A stretch of DNA of 64,000 nt, taken from the NCBI RefSeq assembly GCF_004193775.1, contig NC_041003.1, forward strand, positions 23,180,877-23,244,876, written 5' to 3'. Position 1 is the stretch's first letter, and each line of letters begins with the position of its first letter. Positions 34,306 to 47,016 of this stretch are shown piece by piece. The notes beneath the pieces were generated by a model. The model did not search any database. It saw only the letters and a program-made list of their open reading frames with translations, and was not told the origin of the DNA. The translations under genes and the position numbers were made by a program. The stretch comes from Glycine soja. Taxonomy: Eukaryota > Streptophyta > Magnoliopsida > Fabales > Fabaceae.

Positions 34306-35171
34306 GTGTGTGTGTGTGTGTGTGTGTAGAGAAATTCTTGTGTGTGTGAACAATGAGTGTATACAAAGAAACTTTTGTATGAACCATAGGTGTGCGTTGG
34401 AGAAAAACGAAAAAGATCTTTGAATGTAAATAGGGTTTGACCGTGGGACGTAAAAAGAGAGAGTTCCAATGCGTATACAGAAAAAGTTTGTCATGTATAA
34501 GAGTGTAGATATACAAAGAAAAATTTGTTCATAGAGGACCATAGGTGTATAATTTTGTGAATATATAAAAATGAAACAAAAAGTAAAAAGAAAGAAAGAT
34601 CGCGAAGATCGACATGTTATAGTTAAGAAGTATAAATCATTCGTAAAGAGCAAACGTATCTTCTGGAAACAAGGGACTGACGCTAAGAGTTTATTTTCCG
34701 GAATAACCGAGATAAGAATGGATGAATTCATTGAACTAATGAAAGAACATAACTTGGAAATGTTAGGTCTGTTTGTGTAAATTCCCAACCGTAGTATCAC
34801 AATGCCATAAACGGGATGCTTGAGTGCCCACCTGGCTGTAGCCATGACTAATTTTGCACGTTGTTTTCAAATCATCATTGTCACGCGTGCCTTGTGGAGT
34901 AATATGGGAGTTCGGCCCAAGAACGACACCTTGACACCCAAATTTGTTTTGCCCCAGATATCAAGATTGGGTTCCCACGATAAAAGACCCCATTGAAACA
35001 CAACCTTAGACTTTTTTGAACCTTGGCCTATCAAAAGAATCCTCATCCTTTCCCCCGAAGCAAAGGACAGCAGAATCTCCTCAAGGGAGAGCAAATAGGA
35101 TGCTGAAACTCGATTTCCCAAAGACAGGAAAGGAGGAAGTGAAAGGAAGTGAAAATGGAAAAGATCGGAGG
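33873..35171. other. Y-specific internal region with microsatellite
   Basis: A and B have the 127-bp and 164-bp arrays here; Y has unrelated sequence. It includes (TA)21 at 34262-34303 with (TG)11 to 34327. Two ORFs (34123-34845 minus, 34571-34780 plus) are low in complexity or unrecognised and not called as genes. The last five bases, GGAGG (35167-35171), are the left target duplication of element B. Confidence 0.65.
35167..35171. other. Target site duplication of element B, left copy
   Basis: GGAGG immediately before the LTR; the matching copy is 51728-51732. Five-base duplications are usual for Ty3/gypsy integration. Confidence 0.85.
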
Positions 35172-35639
35172 TGTCGCAACCTACCCTTCGGCGGGAGGGC
35201 GACGCGAGACTCGCGGGATGCGTGTTCCACGAAAGGAATACGCGCGGAGTCGCCACCAACGTTTATTTGAGGAAAACGTCGGAAAAACCGGAAAAGACGC
35301 GATCTACGAACTTTTTAAGTGAAAGGTTCGGGAGTTGTATTTACGCACGGGGAAGGTATTAGCACCCCACACGTCCGTCCCAAGGGACGGCAGCCTTTAA
35401 TCGAATGTGCAAACATGACTTTGATTTTTATGTTCCCTTTTATGTTCTTATATCCTTTATACCCTTTTTATATTTTTTCTTTTTTGTGGTCGACAAGGGT
35501 GTTTCCCTTTGCTCCTACGTATTCCTCAATTTGGGATGAGAAAATCAGACCTACGTAGTTCTTTTGGAACAAAGTGTTTGGTTAAGTTGTTTTTGTCTTT
35601 TTTGCAAAATATGTTTTTATTGAACAAAAGGTCATTTAA

Positions 35640-35816
35640 GGTGTTGAACCATTAAACGGTCTTTTGATTTTGAAAGGGGAGAAACGTTAAGGCGTTGGAC
35701 CATTAACGATCTCTTGTTTTTGAAAGGAGAGAAACGTTAAGGCATTGGACCATTAACGATCTCTTGTTTTTGAAAGGAGAGAAACGTTAAGGCATTGGAC
35801 CATTAACGATCTCTTG
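35640..35816 (-). repeat. 50-bp tandem repeat inside the B 3' LTR
   Basis: CTCTTGTTTTTGAAAGGAGA recurs at 35711 and 35761, an exact 50-bp spacing, with diverged flanking units; about 3.5 copies. The other LTR has the same array at 50219-50396. Confidence 0.88.
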
Positions 35817-36643
35817 GGGTGGTCGACAAAAGCGGGGCTTTTGCTCCTACGTATCCTCAATGAGGAACTCAGACCTACGTAGTTCTTTCTTTATCAAGTG
35901 ATTCCTTTTTTACTTTAAGAGGTGATCATTTTAAGGCGTTGGACCTTAAAAAATGATCCATTTTTCTTAGTGAGAAATTGAAATGACGAACTTCAAAAGC
36001 CTATTTTTTGTGGACGAGCTTGACTAGGCGAGTTGATTTTAGCCTTAGTTTCACTTTAGTTATTAATCAATTCGATTAAGAATGAGAAATCCCAAAGAGA
36101 AAACGTCCGATTGATTTTCCGCTTTATTTTACTAAAAGATGTTTTTTTGATTATTTATATTATTTTTTACCTCTTTTTGATTTCCAACGTGGTTACGGCA
36201 CGACCGAACGGTCGGAATTTATTTTAACCGAAGTTAATGGATAATACAATTCAAACGTTCGGTGGAAATTTATTTTATTTTTAAGTTAAGCGAGAAATGA
36301 CTTAAGTAAAATGGTTTAAGCACGTCAACAGGGGGTATAAAAAGTAAACAAAACGAGAATAAAAATGCACGAAACACAATGTGGACCACTACGGGTACAT
36401 AGAATGAATCGAAAAGCTTGGTTCGAGGTACTTACCCGTTGAAGATCGAAGAACGATGAAGAACGAATGAAGAACGGTCGAAGAACGGTCGAAACCTTTG
36501 CGAGATTCCTCACGGAAAACGTTACGGAAACGTTTCGGAAGCGCCTCGGCTTAGATTTTCTTCACGGAAACAATTTTTCCAAGCAAATTCGATAGAGAGA
36601 GAAGTGCCTAAGGGGCTGCCCCTTCCTTCTTGCTTTCCTCCCC

Positions 36644-36651
36644 TATTTATA
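36644..36651 (-). promoter_or_regulatory. TATA box of the B 3' LTR
   Basis: TATAAATA on the minus strand in a CTATTTATAGCAAAATAG context shared with D and the B 5' LTR. Confidence 0.6.
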
Positions 36652-37168
36652 GCAAAATAGGGGAGGTGGTTGCCGCCCAGCTCGCCCAGGCGAGCTCAGC
36701 TCGCCCAGGCAAGCAGGGTTGCTTCCTCCAGAAGCAACCGCCTTCTGGAGGAATCTTCTGGAGGGCCCAAATGGGCCTGGGTGCTATTTGCACCCCCATT
36801 TTTACTAAGTACACCCCCCTCTGCTGTTTTTTGGTGATTCTTTTTTCGTAAAGTTACGGAAACTTACGAATTTCGTAACGATACTTGTTTTCTTTCCGTA
36901 ATGTTACGGAACCTTGCGGATTACATAATCATCCCCTTTTTGACTTACGGAATGTTACGGAACCTCACTTAATTATGCAACGATGCTTCCATTTGATTTC
37001 CGGTGTGTCACGGAAACTTACGGATTGTGCATCAATATTTTTTATATTTTCCGGCATGTCCTGAAATTTCACAAATTGCCTAATGATGGGTGCCAAGCAC
37101 CTCACGAGGACCAAAGAATGGTCACACGTCATCGAGCAAAGGTCCCCGGACGAAATTAGGGTATGACA

Positions 37169-37192
37169 GTTGCCCCTCTTTACTTGTCTTTT
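37169..37192 (-). other. Polypurine tract of element B
   Basis: Same AAAGAGGGG plus CAAC sequence as in A, immediately upstream of the 3' LTR in element orientation. Confidence 0.75.
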
Positions 37193-37224
37193 ATTGGAGA
37201 TAAAAGGAAAGTAAAGATAAGACA

Positions 37225-37640
37225 CTAATTTCGTCCCTCTCGATTTGACGAGAGTCGCAGGTGACCATAAAATCTCCACATGCAAATGACTTGTTGTTCC
37301 CAAAATTTCACAAATTGCCTAATGATGGGTGCCAAGCACCTCACAAGGACCAAAGAATGGTCGCATGTCATCAAGCAAAGGTCCCCGAAAATCAGTGCAT
37401 GACACTAATTTCGCCCTTCTCGGTTGACGAGAGTCGCGGGTGACCGTGACTTGTCGTTCCTAGGATTTCACAAATTGCCTAATGATGGATGCCAAGCATC
37501 TCACAAGGACCAAAGAATGGTCTCATGTCATCAAGCAAAGGTCCCCGGACGAAAATCAGTGTATGACACTAATTTCGCTCCTCTCGGCTGACGAGAGTCG
37601 CAGGTGACCATGAAATTTCCACATGTAAATGACTTTGTTG
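37225..37640 (-). repeat. LTR-terminus-derived repeat, two units
   Basis: Landmark sites at 37321 and 37479 give two units of ~158 bp, homologous to the six-unit 164-bp array of A. The first unit still has the longer spacer; both again join TATGACA or GCATGACA directly to CTAATTTCG. Confidence 0.85.
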
Positions 37641-37757
37641 TCCCTGGAGGAACAAAAGGTGCAGAAGACTGTGTCAGCCTCTGCATGCTATCAAGCGTTC
37701 TGTCTTACAGATAGCAAAAGAATGTTTATACGGATAACCACTCGGGTATCTCCGCGT

Positions 37758-38205
37758 ATCATCGGGCCCGCCGCCTCTGGATGATACAAGGGTGCAGAAT
37801 GACCAAACTTGGTCTCTGCTTGTCATCGGGCCCGCCGCCTCTGGATGACAAAAGGGTGCGAATAACCATAAGGTATCTCCGCGTATCATCGGGCCCGCCG
37901 CCTCTGGATGATACAAGGGTGCAGAATGACCAAACTTGGTCTCTGCTTGTCATCGGGCCCGCCGCCTCTGGATGACAAAAGGGTGCGAATAACCATAAGG
38001 TATCTCCGCGTATCATGGGTGCAGAATGACCAAACTTGGTCTCTGCTTGTCATCGGGCCCGCCGCCTCTGGATGACAAAAGGGTGCGAATAACCATAAGG
38101 TATCTCCGCGTATCATGGGTGCAGAATGACCAAACTTGGTCTCTGCTTGTCATCGGGCCCGCCGCCTCTGGATGACAAAAAGGTGCGGATAACCGTAAGG
38201 TATCT
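37758..38205 (-). repeat. 127-bp GC-rich array in B (about 3.5 units)
   Basis: Same two-half unit as 2590-3715. Two units have lost one half: the TATCATC half is cut to TATCATGGGTGC at 38011 and 38112, with identical junctions, suggesting spread of one deletion by unequal exchange. Confidence 0.9.
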
Positions 38206-38250
38206 CCGCGGGTTACCAGCTCTTGAGTCATGGCAACAAAAGGCGGTGTG

Positions 38251-38316
38251 GTCGACAAAAGCGAGGCTCTTGCTCCTACGTATCCTCCAACGAGGAATTC
38301 AGACCTACGTAGTTCT
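38251..38316 (-). repeat. Internal copy of the ~65-nt hairpin module in B
   Basis: Matches the 4011-4076 copy of A almost exactly; B has one internal copy where A has two. Confidence 0.8.
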
Positions 38317-39714
38317 GGATAACTTGTGAGACTTGAAAAAGTCTCGTTGTTTTCTCCACTAAAATGCAAACATGCTTTAGCAAAGAGACAAACATTCCAA
38401 CTGATTTAGAGCAGCATATGCTTTTTTGAGTGAAAAACAATGCGTCTACCGGGGAAGGAGAGTCTGCTGATGAAATCTCCCATAACCATAAAATGAGCTT
38501 TTGGATGTCAGCATTTCGTTTCTAAATGACCATTTAGAGGAAACACTGGGTTCGACAAAAATAGAAGAAATCTACTCAAAGTGTATCAATCTCGCACAGG
38601 TAAGTGTTTCATCCTAATTCCGAACCATAGATATGTCATGACTTGACTTTGCAAATTATTTCCTATCAAATCAAAAATTACACGCGTGATCATGGATCAA
38701 TAGGGCTTCCCTTGGGAATGGGTTCTTTTGGTGGTTTCTTCTTTCGGCTTTTGTGTGTTTTTGGCTTTTGATTTTCCTGGCTTTTTTTCTTTTTCTGTTT
38801 TTGTTTAGTGCGGGGCGAGAAAAAAAAGTCGCTAGCGCACGGGATTTTGGTTGGTAATCAAAGGGAGAAGACTATTTTAGGTTGTGGTTCTCTTTTCTTC
38901 TTTTTTCGTTCATTTGGTGACAATTCTGTATTGTTCAGATATTGTCTGGTCAAAAGACCTTTCTGCACATTTCTTCTAGTTCTTTGATCAAGAACTTTCT
39001 TTCCTTCCTTTTTTACTTTCTCCCATTCTTTGGTTGGGAATTTTCTTTCTTTTCTTTTTTTGCTTTCTCCCACTCTTTGATTGGGGAATTTTCCTTCTTT
39101 TCTTTTTTTGCTTTCTCCCACTCTTTGATTGGGGAATTTTCCTTCTTTTCTTTTTTGCTCCCGAGGGTAAGGATTGACATTCTCACCCTAGGTCAAGGTT
39201 CATGGTGAGTCAGGATTTTGGCTCAAGGTTTGTAGAATGGCTAGACATGATACATGTCGGGGTTTGGTTTGGTTCAAGGATAAAAAGGGATGCCCCACAT
39301 TATTTCCATGACACAAATGCAAAAATGATGATTTAGAAACTTTATGCAAAACTGGTCATGCATGCACCTATGCGGACACTCAAGTGTCAAATCTTTATGG
39401 TCATGTGATGCTAGGGTTCAGGATTCATTTCCTCTATTTTAGTCAACCCAACGTTTCCAAAATATGTTCTTTTATCAATTTGTGCATTCATCCGAGTCCA
39501 TTTCGGGCGTCTGGGAAAATCTTCACAGCATTCACCCTTCAGGTGTATACACATTTTCCAAAAATTGGTTATGATCAATGAATTTTTTCAAAGAAAAGTT
39601 GGAAGTCATCTCTTTTCAAAAGCATGTTGGCTTTTCAGCTAGACAACTTATTTTTCTTTTTTCTCTTTTTTTCATTTGTTCATTTCTTTTTTTTTTTTTT
39701 TTTTTTTTTTTCAT
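38317..39714. other. Unassigned internal spacer of element B
   Basis: Homologous to 4101-5455 of A, with the ~45-bp pyrimidine repeat at 38990-39165 and a 25-base poly-T near 39687-39711. No gene recognised. Confidence 0.65.
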
Positions 39715-40050
39715 GAGGTATTTTGCTACCTAAACATGTGCATATTTTTGTGAGGTATTTTTGCTATATACATGCATATCCAAGGTATCTTGCCACCTAA
39801 ACATACATATATATGTTTTGCGAGGTATTTTTTTGCTACATACACGCACATCTAAGGTATCTTTCTACCTAAACATACATATATATATTTTGTGAAGTGT
39901 TTTTTTGTTTACATACATGCATATCTAAGGTATCTTTCTACCTAAACATACATATATATATTTTGTGAAGTGTTTTTTTTGTTTACATACATGCATATCT
40001 AAGGTATTTTCACTACCTAAACATACATATATATATTTTGTGAGGTATGA
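39715..40050. repeat. 75-bp AT-rich array in B
   Basis: Four to five units with AGGTAT(n)TACCT and TACATATATAT segments, as in A. Confidence 0.85.
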
Positions 40051-40379
40051 CTACCTTTCGAGCTTGCGCTTGTTTTATTTAAATCCCCAGGATCATGAGC
40101 AACTAGGTGCGTCCTACTATAAAAAGTGATCAAATAACAAGCATAGATTCAAAAGGTACTAGGTTGCCTCCTAGTAGCGCTTCTTTAACGTCTTGAGCTG
40201 GACGCCTTATGACTTGTCGGTCACTGACCTAGTACTTTGCTTACCTTTGGCTTTGGACTTGGTTGCCTATTGGTCGGCCATGTGTCGTAGGCAACGCTCT
40301 AACCTTTTTATGGATGAGCTGAGGTGAACTTTAGTGGTGATGGCGGTGTGTCTATTGCCCGCTACCGTCCATCCCAATG

Positions 40380-40915
40380 CTGCTGTGGTGTCTCGCCCTG
40401 CGCCTGCCTGGGGGCGCAACACTTCTAGATGAAAACTCGATTGGTAGGGGGCCTGATGACCCTGCTGGGGGCAACAGGCACTCCCTTGAACTGATAGAGA
40501 CCCGTATTTAGAGCTTGACAACTCCAAGACCCTGTTGGACTTCTTCGGGTCCACTGGGTGTCTTGCAGGCGCGATCCCTGCAAACAATAGATGAAATCAG
40601 AAATCAGTTGAGCAATGTGCATACTTACCCATGTCGGGACGACACAGACCAACCGATACTTTTGCAGGGGGAGATTGGCATTGCGGTCGCTGGGCAGAAT
40701 GTTGCTAAGTAGCAATGTCATCTATATCTGTGTAAGAGTGGTCATGTTGGTGCGCATGATCCGCACTCGTCTCTTTACAGCGGCACGAATGAAATCTTGC
40801 CCCGGTATGCATAGTAGCTGTGTAATAGCCTCCCTCTCTGGTTGTGCTCGCACAGTTGGCCCTCCTCCAATATCAGGGGGTGGCCCAGGAACCGTTAAAA
40901 GGAAACTACTGGCCC
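40380..40915 (-). pseudogene. Captured transposon-protein-like fragment in B
   Basis: Minus-strand translation near 40721-40425 shows LLSNILPSDRNANLPLQKYR and then QLISDFIYCLQG, as in A. It is single copy: the ~190-bp duplication of A is absent. Broken by frameshift and stop codons. The domain name is recalled, not searched. Confidence 0.6.
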
Positions 40916-40984
40916 CTTAACCGAAAGTGCAAGTCTCGGTTAAGCATTTAAGGGCAGAGGACCTTAAATTATCTTAAGGTGTGG

Positions 40985-42010
40985 ATATGGAGCCCACTGA
41001 AAGTGAGGACGCATAGTCCTCTAAAGGCGAGGGCGTGTAGCCCTCTGAAGTTCAAGACGTGTCGCCTTTCGAAGGCGAGGGAGTGTAGTCCTATGATGGC
41101 AAGGACGTGCAATCCTCTAAAGGTGAGGGCATGCCCCCCTTTGAAAATGGGGAACATGTAGTCCTCTGATGGCGAGGACGTGTAGTCCTCTAAAGGTGAG
41201 GACGTGTAGTCCTCTGAAGGTGAGGGCGTGTAGCCCTACAAAGGTGAAGGCACATGACCCTTTGATGGCGAGGACGTGTAGTCCTCTGAAGTTGAAGGTA
41301 CATGACCCTTTGAAGGCGAGGACGTGTAGTCCTCTGAAGGTGAAGGTAACTAGTACCCAAGGTGAGGGCGTGTAGCCCTCTCAAGGCGAGGACTTATAGT
41401 CCTCTGGAGGTGAGGGCGTGCAGCCCTCTGGTGGTGAGGACGTGTAGTCCTCTCAAGGCGAGGACGTGTAGTCCTCTGACGGTGAGGGTAAGTAGTACCC
41501 AAGGTGAGGGCGTGTAGCCCTCTCAAGGCGAGGACATGTAGTCCTCTGGAGGTAAGGGCGTGCAGCCCTCTGATGGTGAGGACGTGTAGTCCTCTCAAGG
41601 CGAGGACGTGTAGTCCTCTCAAGGCGAGGGCATGTAGTCCTCTGGAGGTAAGGGCGTGCAGCCCTCTGATGGTGAGGACGTGTGGTCCTCTCAAGGCGAG
41701 GACGTGTAGTCCTCTCAACGGTGAGGGTAACTAGTACCCAAGGTGAGAGCGTGTAGCCCTCTCAAGGCGAGGACATGTAGTCCTCTGACGGTGAGGGTAA
41801 GTAGTACCCAAGGTGAGGGCGTGCAGCCCTCTGATGGTGAGGACGTGTAGTCCTCTCAAGGCGAGGACGTGTAGTCCTCTCAACGGTGAGGGTAACTAGT
41901 ACCCAAGGTGAGGGCGTGTAGCCCTCTCAAGGCGAGGACATGTAGTCCTCTGAAGGTGAGGGCGTGCAACCCTCTGTTGGCGAGGACGTGTAGTCCTCTA
42001 AAAGTGATAG
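40985..42010. repeat. 24-bp hairpin minisatellite in B, about 42 units
   Basis: Same unit types as in A. The GGGTA...TACCC variants lie near 41346, 41488, 41727 and 41790-41900, giving spacings of 142 bp, about 239 bp and others. Whole blocks of four to six units have been gained or lost relative to A. Confidence 0.92.
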
Positions 42011-42495
42011 GTACAAGTACCCAAGGGTCCACCCTTATGAGAAAGCAAGAGATCGACTCATCGAGAGGGCCGGTCATCCGAAATCCACAAGATTTGGACA
42101 TTAGATGTAGGAAATCTATGCAGTTAACATGATTTTTAGGGATGCAGATGCATGCAACCTTTGTCTTGAAATGCGGTAAATGCAGACTTCATATGAAACA
42201 ATGCAATGTAATGGAAAGTTTGTACAACGTTCATGACATTCTTTCCCTATTTTGTGATTTTGATTTTGATTTAAAATTTTTTTTTTGGAAAACACAGATT
42301 GACTGTCCTTTTGAAAGAGGTGATAATTCATGCAATCTCATCCTATCTTTTTTGCAAATCTCTCCGGGAACTCCCTCAGAGTGTGTGTTCTGTTTGATTT
42401 AGTCACTTGACCATTTTGGAGTGACGGCAATGGAGTCGTTTGATGTTCGATCAATCCATTGAAATCCTAGGGTTTGTCCCCCTTTTTTTTGTTAA
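42011..42495. other. Unassigned conserved spacer of element B
   Basis: Counterpart of 8711-9180 in A. No gene seen. Confidence 0.6.
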
Positions 42496-42499
42496 AAAC

Positions 42500-42740
42500 A
42501 TCGATGGGTGAGAACTTTTGATCGGCCCCTATGTTCACTTGAGGCTCATGCACGGTGCCCCTCATTGCCCCAGTGTAAGGCTTTGAGGTACCAATCGTTG
42601 CCTTTCGTCGTGACCTTGTAGCTGGGAACCTATTGAGTGAGAACTTCTAATCTGCCCCTAGGTTCACTTGAGGTTTTTGCATGGTGCCTTTTGTTGCCCC
42701 AGTGTAGGGCTTAGAGGTACCAAGTGTTGTCTTGTTTTCA
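42500..42740. repeat. ~120-bp tandem repeat in B, two units
   Basis: Counterpart of 9181-9440 in A. Confidence 0.8.
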
Positions 42741-42813
42741 CGACCTCGTAGTGAGGAAGAATGAAAGAAGCAGTTGATTCTTGCAAAAAGAATTTTCCAA
42801 GGACGAGAAATAG

Positions 42814-43596
42814 TTGAAGGATTTTTTTTTAGTTGATGGATTAAGTCTAATGACTCCTATGTAGAAGCAAGATGTTTTGATGTCTTAATGATGCCAAAGG
42901 ATCAAGTGCTTCCAAGTTTATTCAAGACAAGAATCCAAGAAAATCAAGATATATGATCAAGTTTGATCTCTTAGAATCTTTAGGAAGAAGTTTCCAAATT
43001 GAAACAAACAAAAGGTTTGACCAAAGAATTCTATCATTTCAAATTGAGATTTGCTCTCTGGTAATCAATTACCAGTAGTTGAAAATGTTTTAATACAAAT
43101 TTTTAAAACCTGTAATCGATTACATAAGCCTTGTAATTGATTACCAGAGGGGATTTTCAGAAAATAATTTCCAAGAGACATATCTATTCAAATGTTTTAT
43201 GAATGGCCATTCAAATGTTTTAAAGAGAGTTTTCATTGCCCAAACAGTTTTATCCTCTCGAAAGATCAAGAGTTTTTCTGAACTGAAATGTCTTATCCTC
43301 TCAAAAAGATTCCTTGGTCAACCACTTGCTTATTCAATAAGGAATTTTGATTGATCTTCATTTTACAATCTACCTTTTTTACGAGAGACCTCTTCTTCTC
43401 TTCTTCTTATTTCTGAAAAGGGATTTAAGAGACCGTGGGTCTCTTGTTGTAGAGGATTCCTGAACACGAGGGAAGGGTTATCCCTGTGTGCATTGTTAAT
43501 CCGAAAAGAGAGATTGATAGTTCAATTGGGGAATAGTCTTTGCATCTTAATTCAAGCCCCCTTTTTCTTAAGGTAACTGAGGCCATTTGTCCAACA
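42814..43596. mobile_element. SIRE-like (Copia) LTR fragment in B
   Basis: Same fragment and same internal deletion as in A (9504-10279), ending in TTTGTCCAACA. Palindromic GTAATCRATTAC motifs near 43060-43145. Confidence 0.6.
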
Positions 43597-43762
43597 TCCT
43601 ATTCTTGATAACTCACTTCTCTCTAAAAAGACAAAATGAGGTCACATGAACGTCTATATTTTTACTTGAAAACACAGTCAATCAAATGTTTTTTTTTTTT
43701 TTTTGAACACTTTTATTTTATTTTATTTTGAAACTTGTTTGTTTTGAACTTTACTCGTTTTT

Positions 43763-45880
43763 TTACGGCACCCCCACCAACGTGCAAGACGAGTAATCTC
43801 TGATTGAACAGTCTTGGAAGTCAACACTCAGGAGCGCAGGTCGCTTGAGCAAACAGACCAATGGCTTGCACCCACATTCCGATGAAAGTTGAATAAGCAA
43901 ACATGCGTTTGTGAGAGGATGAGGGACAAAGATATCAACTTTATCCATTTCATTGTAGCTGTGGTTTACAATAATGGCATAAACTTGGAAACCCTGATGA
44001 GTCATTAGGGACACCTAACAACAGCTTTCAAAATTGCCCCATGTGTGGCATCTCTTGTCAATGTTAGGATTTACACGCAATTCTCCTCAAATTTCAGCCA
44101 GCCCGCATCAATTAGACCTTGCACCTTACGCTTCAGAGCCCTACCATGCTCAATGGAACGCCCCGGGGCTTCTCCGTGACAAGCACACGTTGCGTTCGAG
44201 TTGTATTCTCGGAGAAATGGAGGTTGATGAACCTTGGCTAGGGTTATGGCTACCATTGAATTATCAAGTAGGTATGGGAGCAAGTCAGCATAGGACACTG
44301 GAATTGGGGTGAATTCTACAGGCTTTCTCGCTGCAAAATTCACTTCTTGGTTGGTGTTTTTGGTTTGTGCTAAAGGTGGTGTTCGTCATTGGAAGTGCGG
44401 TAGACAGACTTTGTGGTAGATTTAGGGATGGCCTTTGTGGATAACTGGGTGGTGGGTAAGGAGAAAGTTTGTTATTGGCTGAGTAAAGATATTGTTGGGT
44501 TGGTGGGAAATTTGGCCGTACAGGAATGGCAGTCACAGCATGGGTTTCTCCCTCATCCTCACCCTCTTTATTTGCCCCAGTTTTCTCAGTCGTCCTAGTA
44601 GGATGATCAAATTTGCCTCTTTTCGGACCCACATTGATCCTTTCACTGGCGAAGACCAAATCTGCAAAGCTTTGAGGGTGCGTAGCCCACCATCTTTTCA
44701 TAGTAGAGTACCGATAATGTGTCTACCATCACGATTATCGTCTCCCTTTCCATTATTGGGGGTACCACCTGGGCCGCCAGATCCCTCCACCTTTTGGGCG
44801 TGTTCTTTGAATGATCCGTCCCCCTTTTTGCACATGTTCTGTAGTTGCATCCTATCCGGAACCATATCAAAATTGTACTGATACTGCCTAACAAAGGCAA
44901 CCATTAGGTCCTTCCAAGAATGGACTCGGGAAGGTTCCAAGTTAGTGTACCAGGTAACAGCTACCCCAGTAAGACTTTCTTGGAAGGAATGTATCAGCAA
45001 TTCCTCATCTTTTGCGTATTCCCCCATCTTCTGACAATACATCTTTAGATGGTTCTTGAGACAAGTAGCCCCCTTGTACTTGTCAAAGTCCAGCACCTTG
45101 AACTTGGGAATGACCATGTTTGGGTATTAGGAACAACTTTTCTAGGTTAGCAAAGGCATAATCTTCACCTCCTTCAATGGCCCTGAACCTTTCCTTTAGA
45201 TGATCCAACTTTTCCATTTCTGCCATAGCACGAGGGTTTTTACTTGTTGTGGAATGCAAGAGGTGTAGCTGGGGGTGATACTGAGGGCCTTCCGAAGTGT
45301 TTTCAAAGGGTATACCACCAACTGCTTGCCCTTCAGTGGCATATCCGAGCCAAGGCTCGAAGTCGGCTAGATCGTGGTGGGGAATTTCATGTGTCTCTTC
45401 CACGGTTTAAGAGACATGTGCATGATCAGTTTGGGGTTGCTGGCTCTCAATGGGTATAGGAGTGGAGTTATTGAGATTTTCATTGAGAGTGTATGCCACA
45501 TTGGGTGGTGTATAGTTGGGAGGCAAGCCATATGATGGGAAGGCGTGCTCGTTTTGAATTTGCATATCATGGGGTCATCCGTACTTCCCAAATCTTTGCC
45601 TACCATATTTGAGGTTGGATGATTCATTTGCTTGAGGCCAGATGGGAGCATCGGGTTCACCTTAGCAACAGCGCTAATAGCGGCAACTATAACCGCATTG
45701 GCTTCCATTATCTTCTTCATGCTCATCATGGCCTTCATCATTGTGGCCATTTGCTCTTTTATGGCCTCCATTTTCGGCCTTCATCTTCTCTTGCACCTCC
45801 TCTGCTTCACCCATTACTCTAGCTCTAGCACGAGTTCGGTAAGGGCGCCGTAAAGCGTGTCCTTTTCTTTTTGATAACAA
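43763..45880 (-). pseudogene. gag pseudogene of element B
   Basis: Minus-strand pieces in order: a coiled coil with MATMMKAMMSMKKIMEANA (45771-45367), a linker ending at the DYAFANLEKLF segment (45403-45083), the Retrotrans_gag core with YCQKMGEYAKDEELLIHSF and WYTNLEPSRVHSW (45117-44698), a proline-rich spacer (44701-44285), a zinc-knuckle-like C-A-C-H...E-H-G (44343-44071; the last Cys is replaced by Gly) with QGLIDAGWLKFEEN, and the conserved tail (44014-43763). Neighbouring pieces overlap by a few codons in different frames, so single-base frameshifts rather than large deletions broke it. No pol follows. Confidence 0.87.
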
Positions 45881-47016
45881 TGATTAAGTTCATTTTATTT
45901 TATTTTATTTTATTTTATTTTTCAAGGAAAGAATGCAATGAGCAATGCAACCAATGAAAAGCATGGATGTATGCGAATGATGTACAGTTGAAGTATTGCG
46001 AATTTTTACGCAGGATATGGGGTTGAATCAATTTAGATTTTCAACATGGTCCATGACATCTTTGTCAAGGTGAAACTGGAAGCAACAAGGACATCAATAA
46101 TCCTAAATATGTTTGGCAGTAGACGAAGCAGTGATGTGACTCGATTCATCTTTTGCCCCAATTTTGCAAGACGGTTACTTCCATATTTCAACTTGACTTG
46201 ATGAACCTTTTTTGTAAAAGCATGAGTTTGGTTCAACCCTATAATCCAAGGAATGGCAATTCTGATCGCCAATACTTCAACAACATCTCATAGGGATGAA
46301 TGACTCGGGCATACTTTAAGCTTATGCACGGAAAATGTAATTATGAAATTGAGATGCCTGAAGAAACACCATTTCCTAGTTAACCATGTATTAGGTACCA
46401 TGTTCAATTATTTTGTTTTGTTGTTGTGTGTGTGTGTGTTTTTTTTTTTTAGAAATGGGTTTATGATCCCAACATGGTTGGCTCATGGTGCCTAACACAT
46501 GCAACTAAGAATATAGTGTGAAGTTTCACGCTTCCCCTTTTTTGTTTTTGTTTTGTAGAGGAAAACGCAAGGATGAGCAAACATGAAAACAAATGGTATG
46601 CAATTTTGCCGATCAAACAGTTTGTTGAACGCATATGCATGATGATGCCATGACTCATGCAAAATGTGAGGCTGGAATATGATAACGGACAAATGCAGGA
46701 TATGTCCATTATGATGTTATGAAGAGATGCTTATGCGGTGCATGATATGAATGCATTTTACGGACACGAGAGCCCGGAAAATTATCTCTTCTTACTTGCG
46801 CATTTGGGGGCGCAGTGCCCCATGTATACAATTAAGAAGGTGATATGGACCTTCCGGCTTCCCGTGACAAAGGACGAGACCAATATACAATGCATGCTAG
46901 AGATAAAATGCGGGAGTGACTTGATTCGCCCTGATTTTTGGAGTAAAAACGTGGGATAAACTCATTTTATTCAAAAAGTTATAACTAGTCAAGATCTGAG
47001 CGACAATACAAACTTC
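45881..47016 (-). other. Spacer between ORF1 and gag of element B
   Basis: Nearly identical to 12385-13543 of A apart from a TTTTA tandem run (45895-45925) and a GT/T run near 46424-46450. No gene recognised. Confidence 0.6.

Larger units (their letters stand above)
35172..37168 (-). repeat. 3' LTR of element B (1997 bp)
   Basis: Runs from TGTCGCAACC to GGTATGACA. Contains hairpin modules at 35489-35562 and 35822-35886, a 50-bp tandem repeat at 35640-35816, TATAAATA (36644-36651, minus), two palindromic CTCGCC repeats (36679-36716) and the TTACGGAA-rich terminus (36840-37020). Confidence 0.93.

Noticed and set aside
34571..34780. 69-codon lysine-rich ORF in Y
   Set aside because: No start context, homology or conservation in A or B that I can see.
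34123..34845. 240-codon minus-strand ORF
   Set aside because: Built around a TA/TG microsatellite and poly-F/I composition; no recognisable domain.
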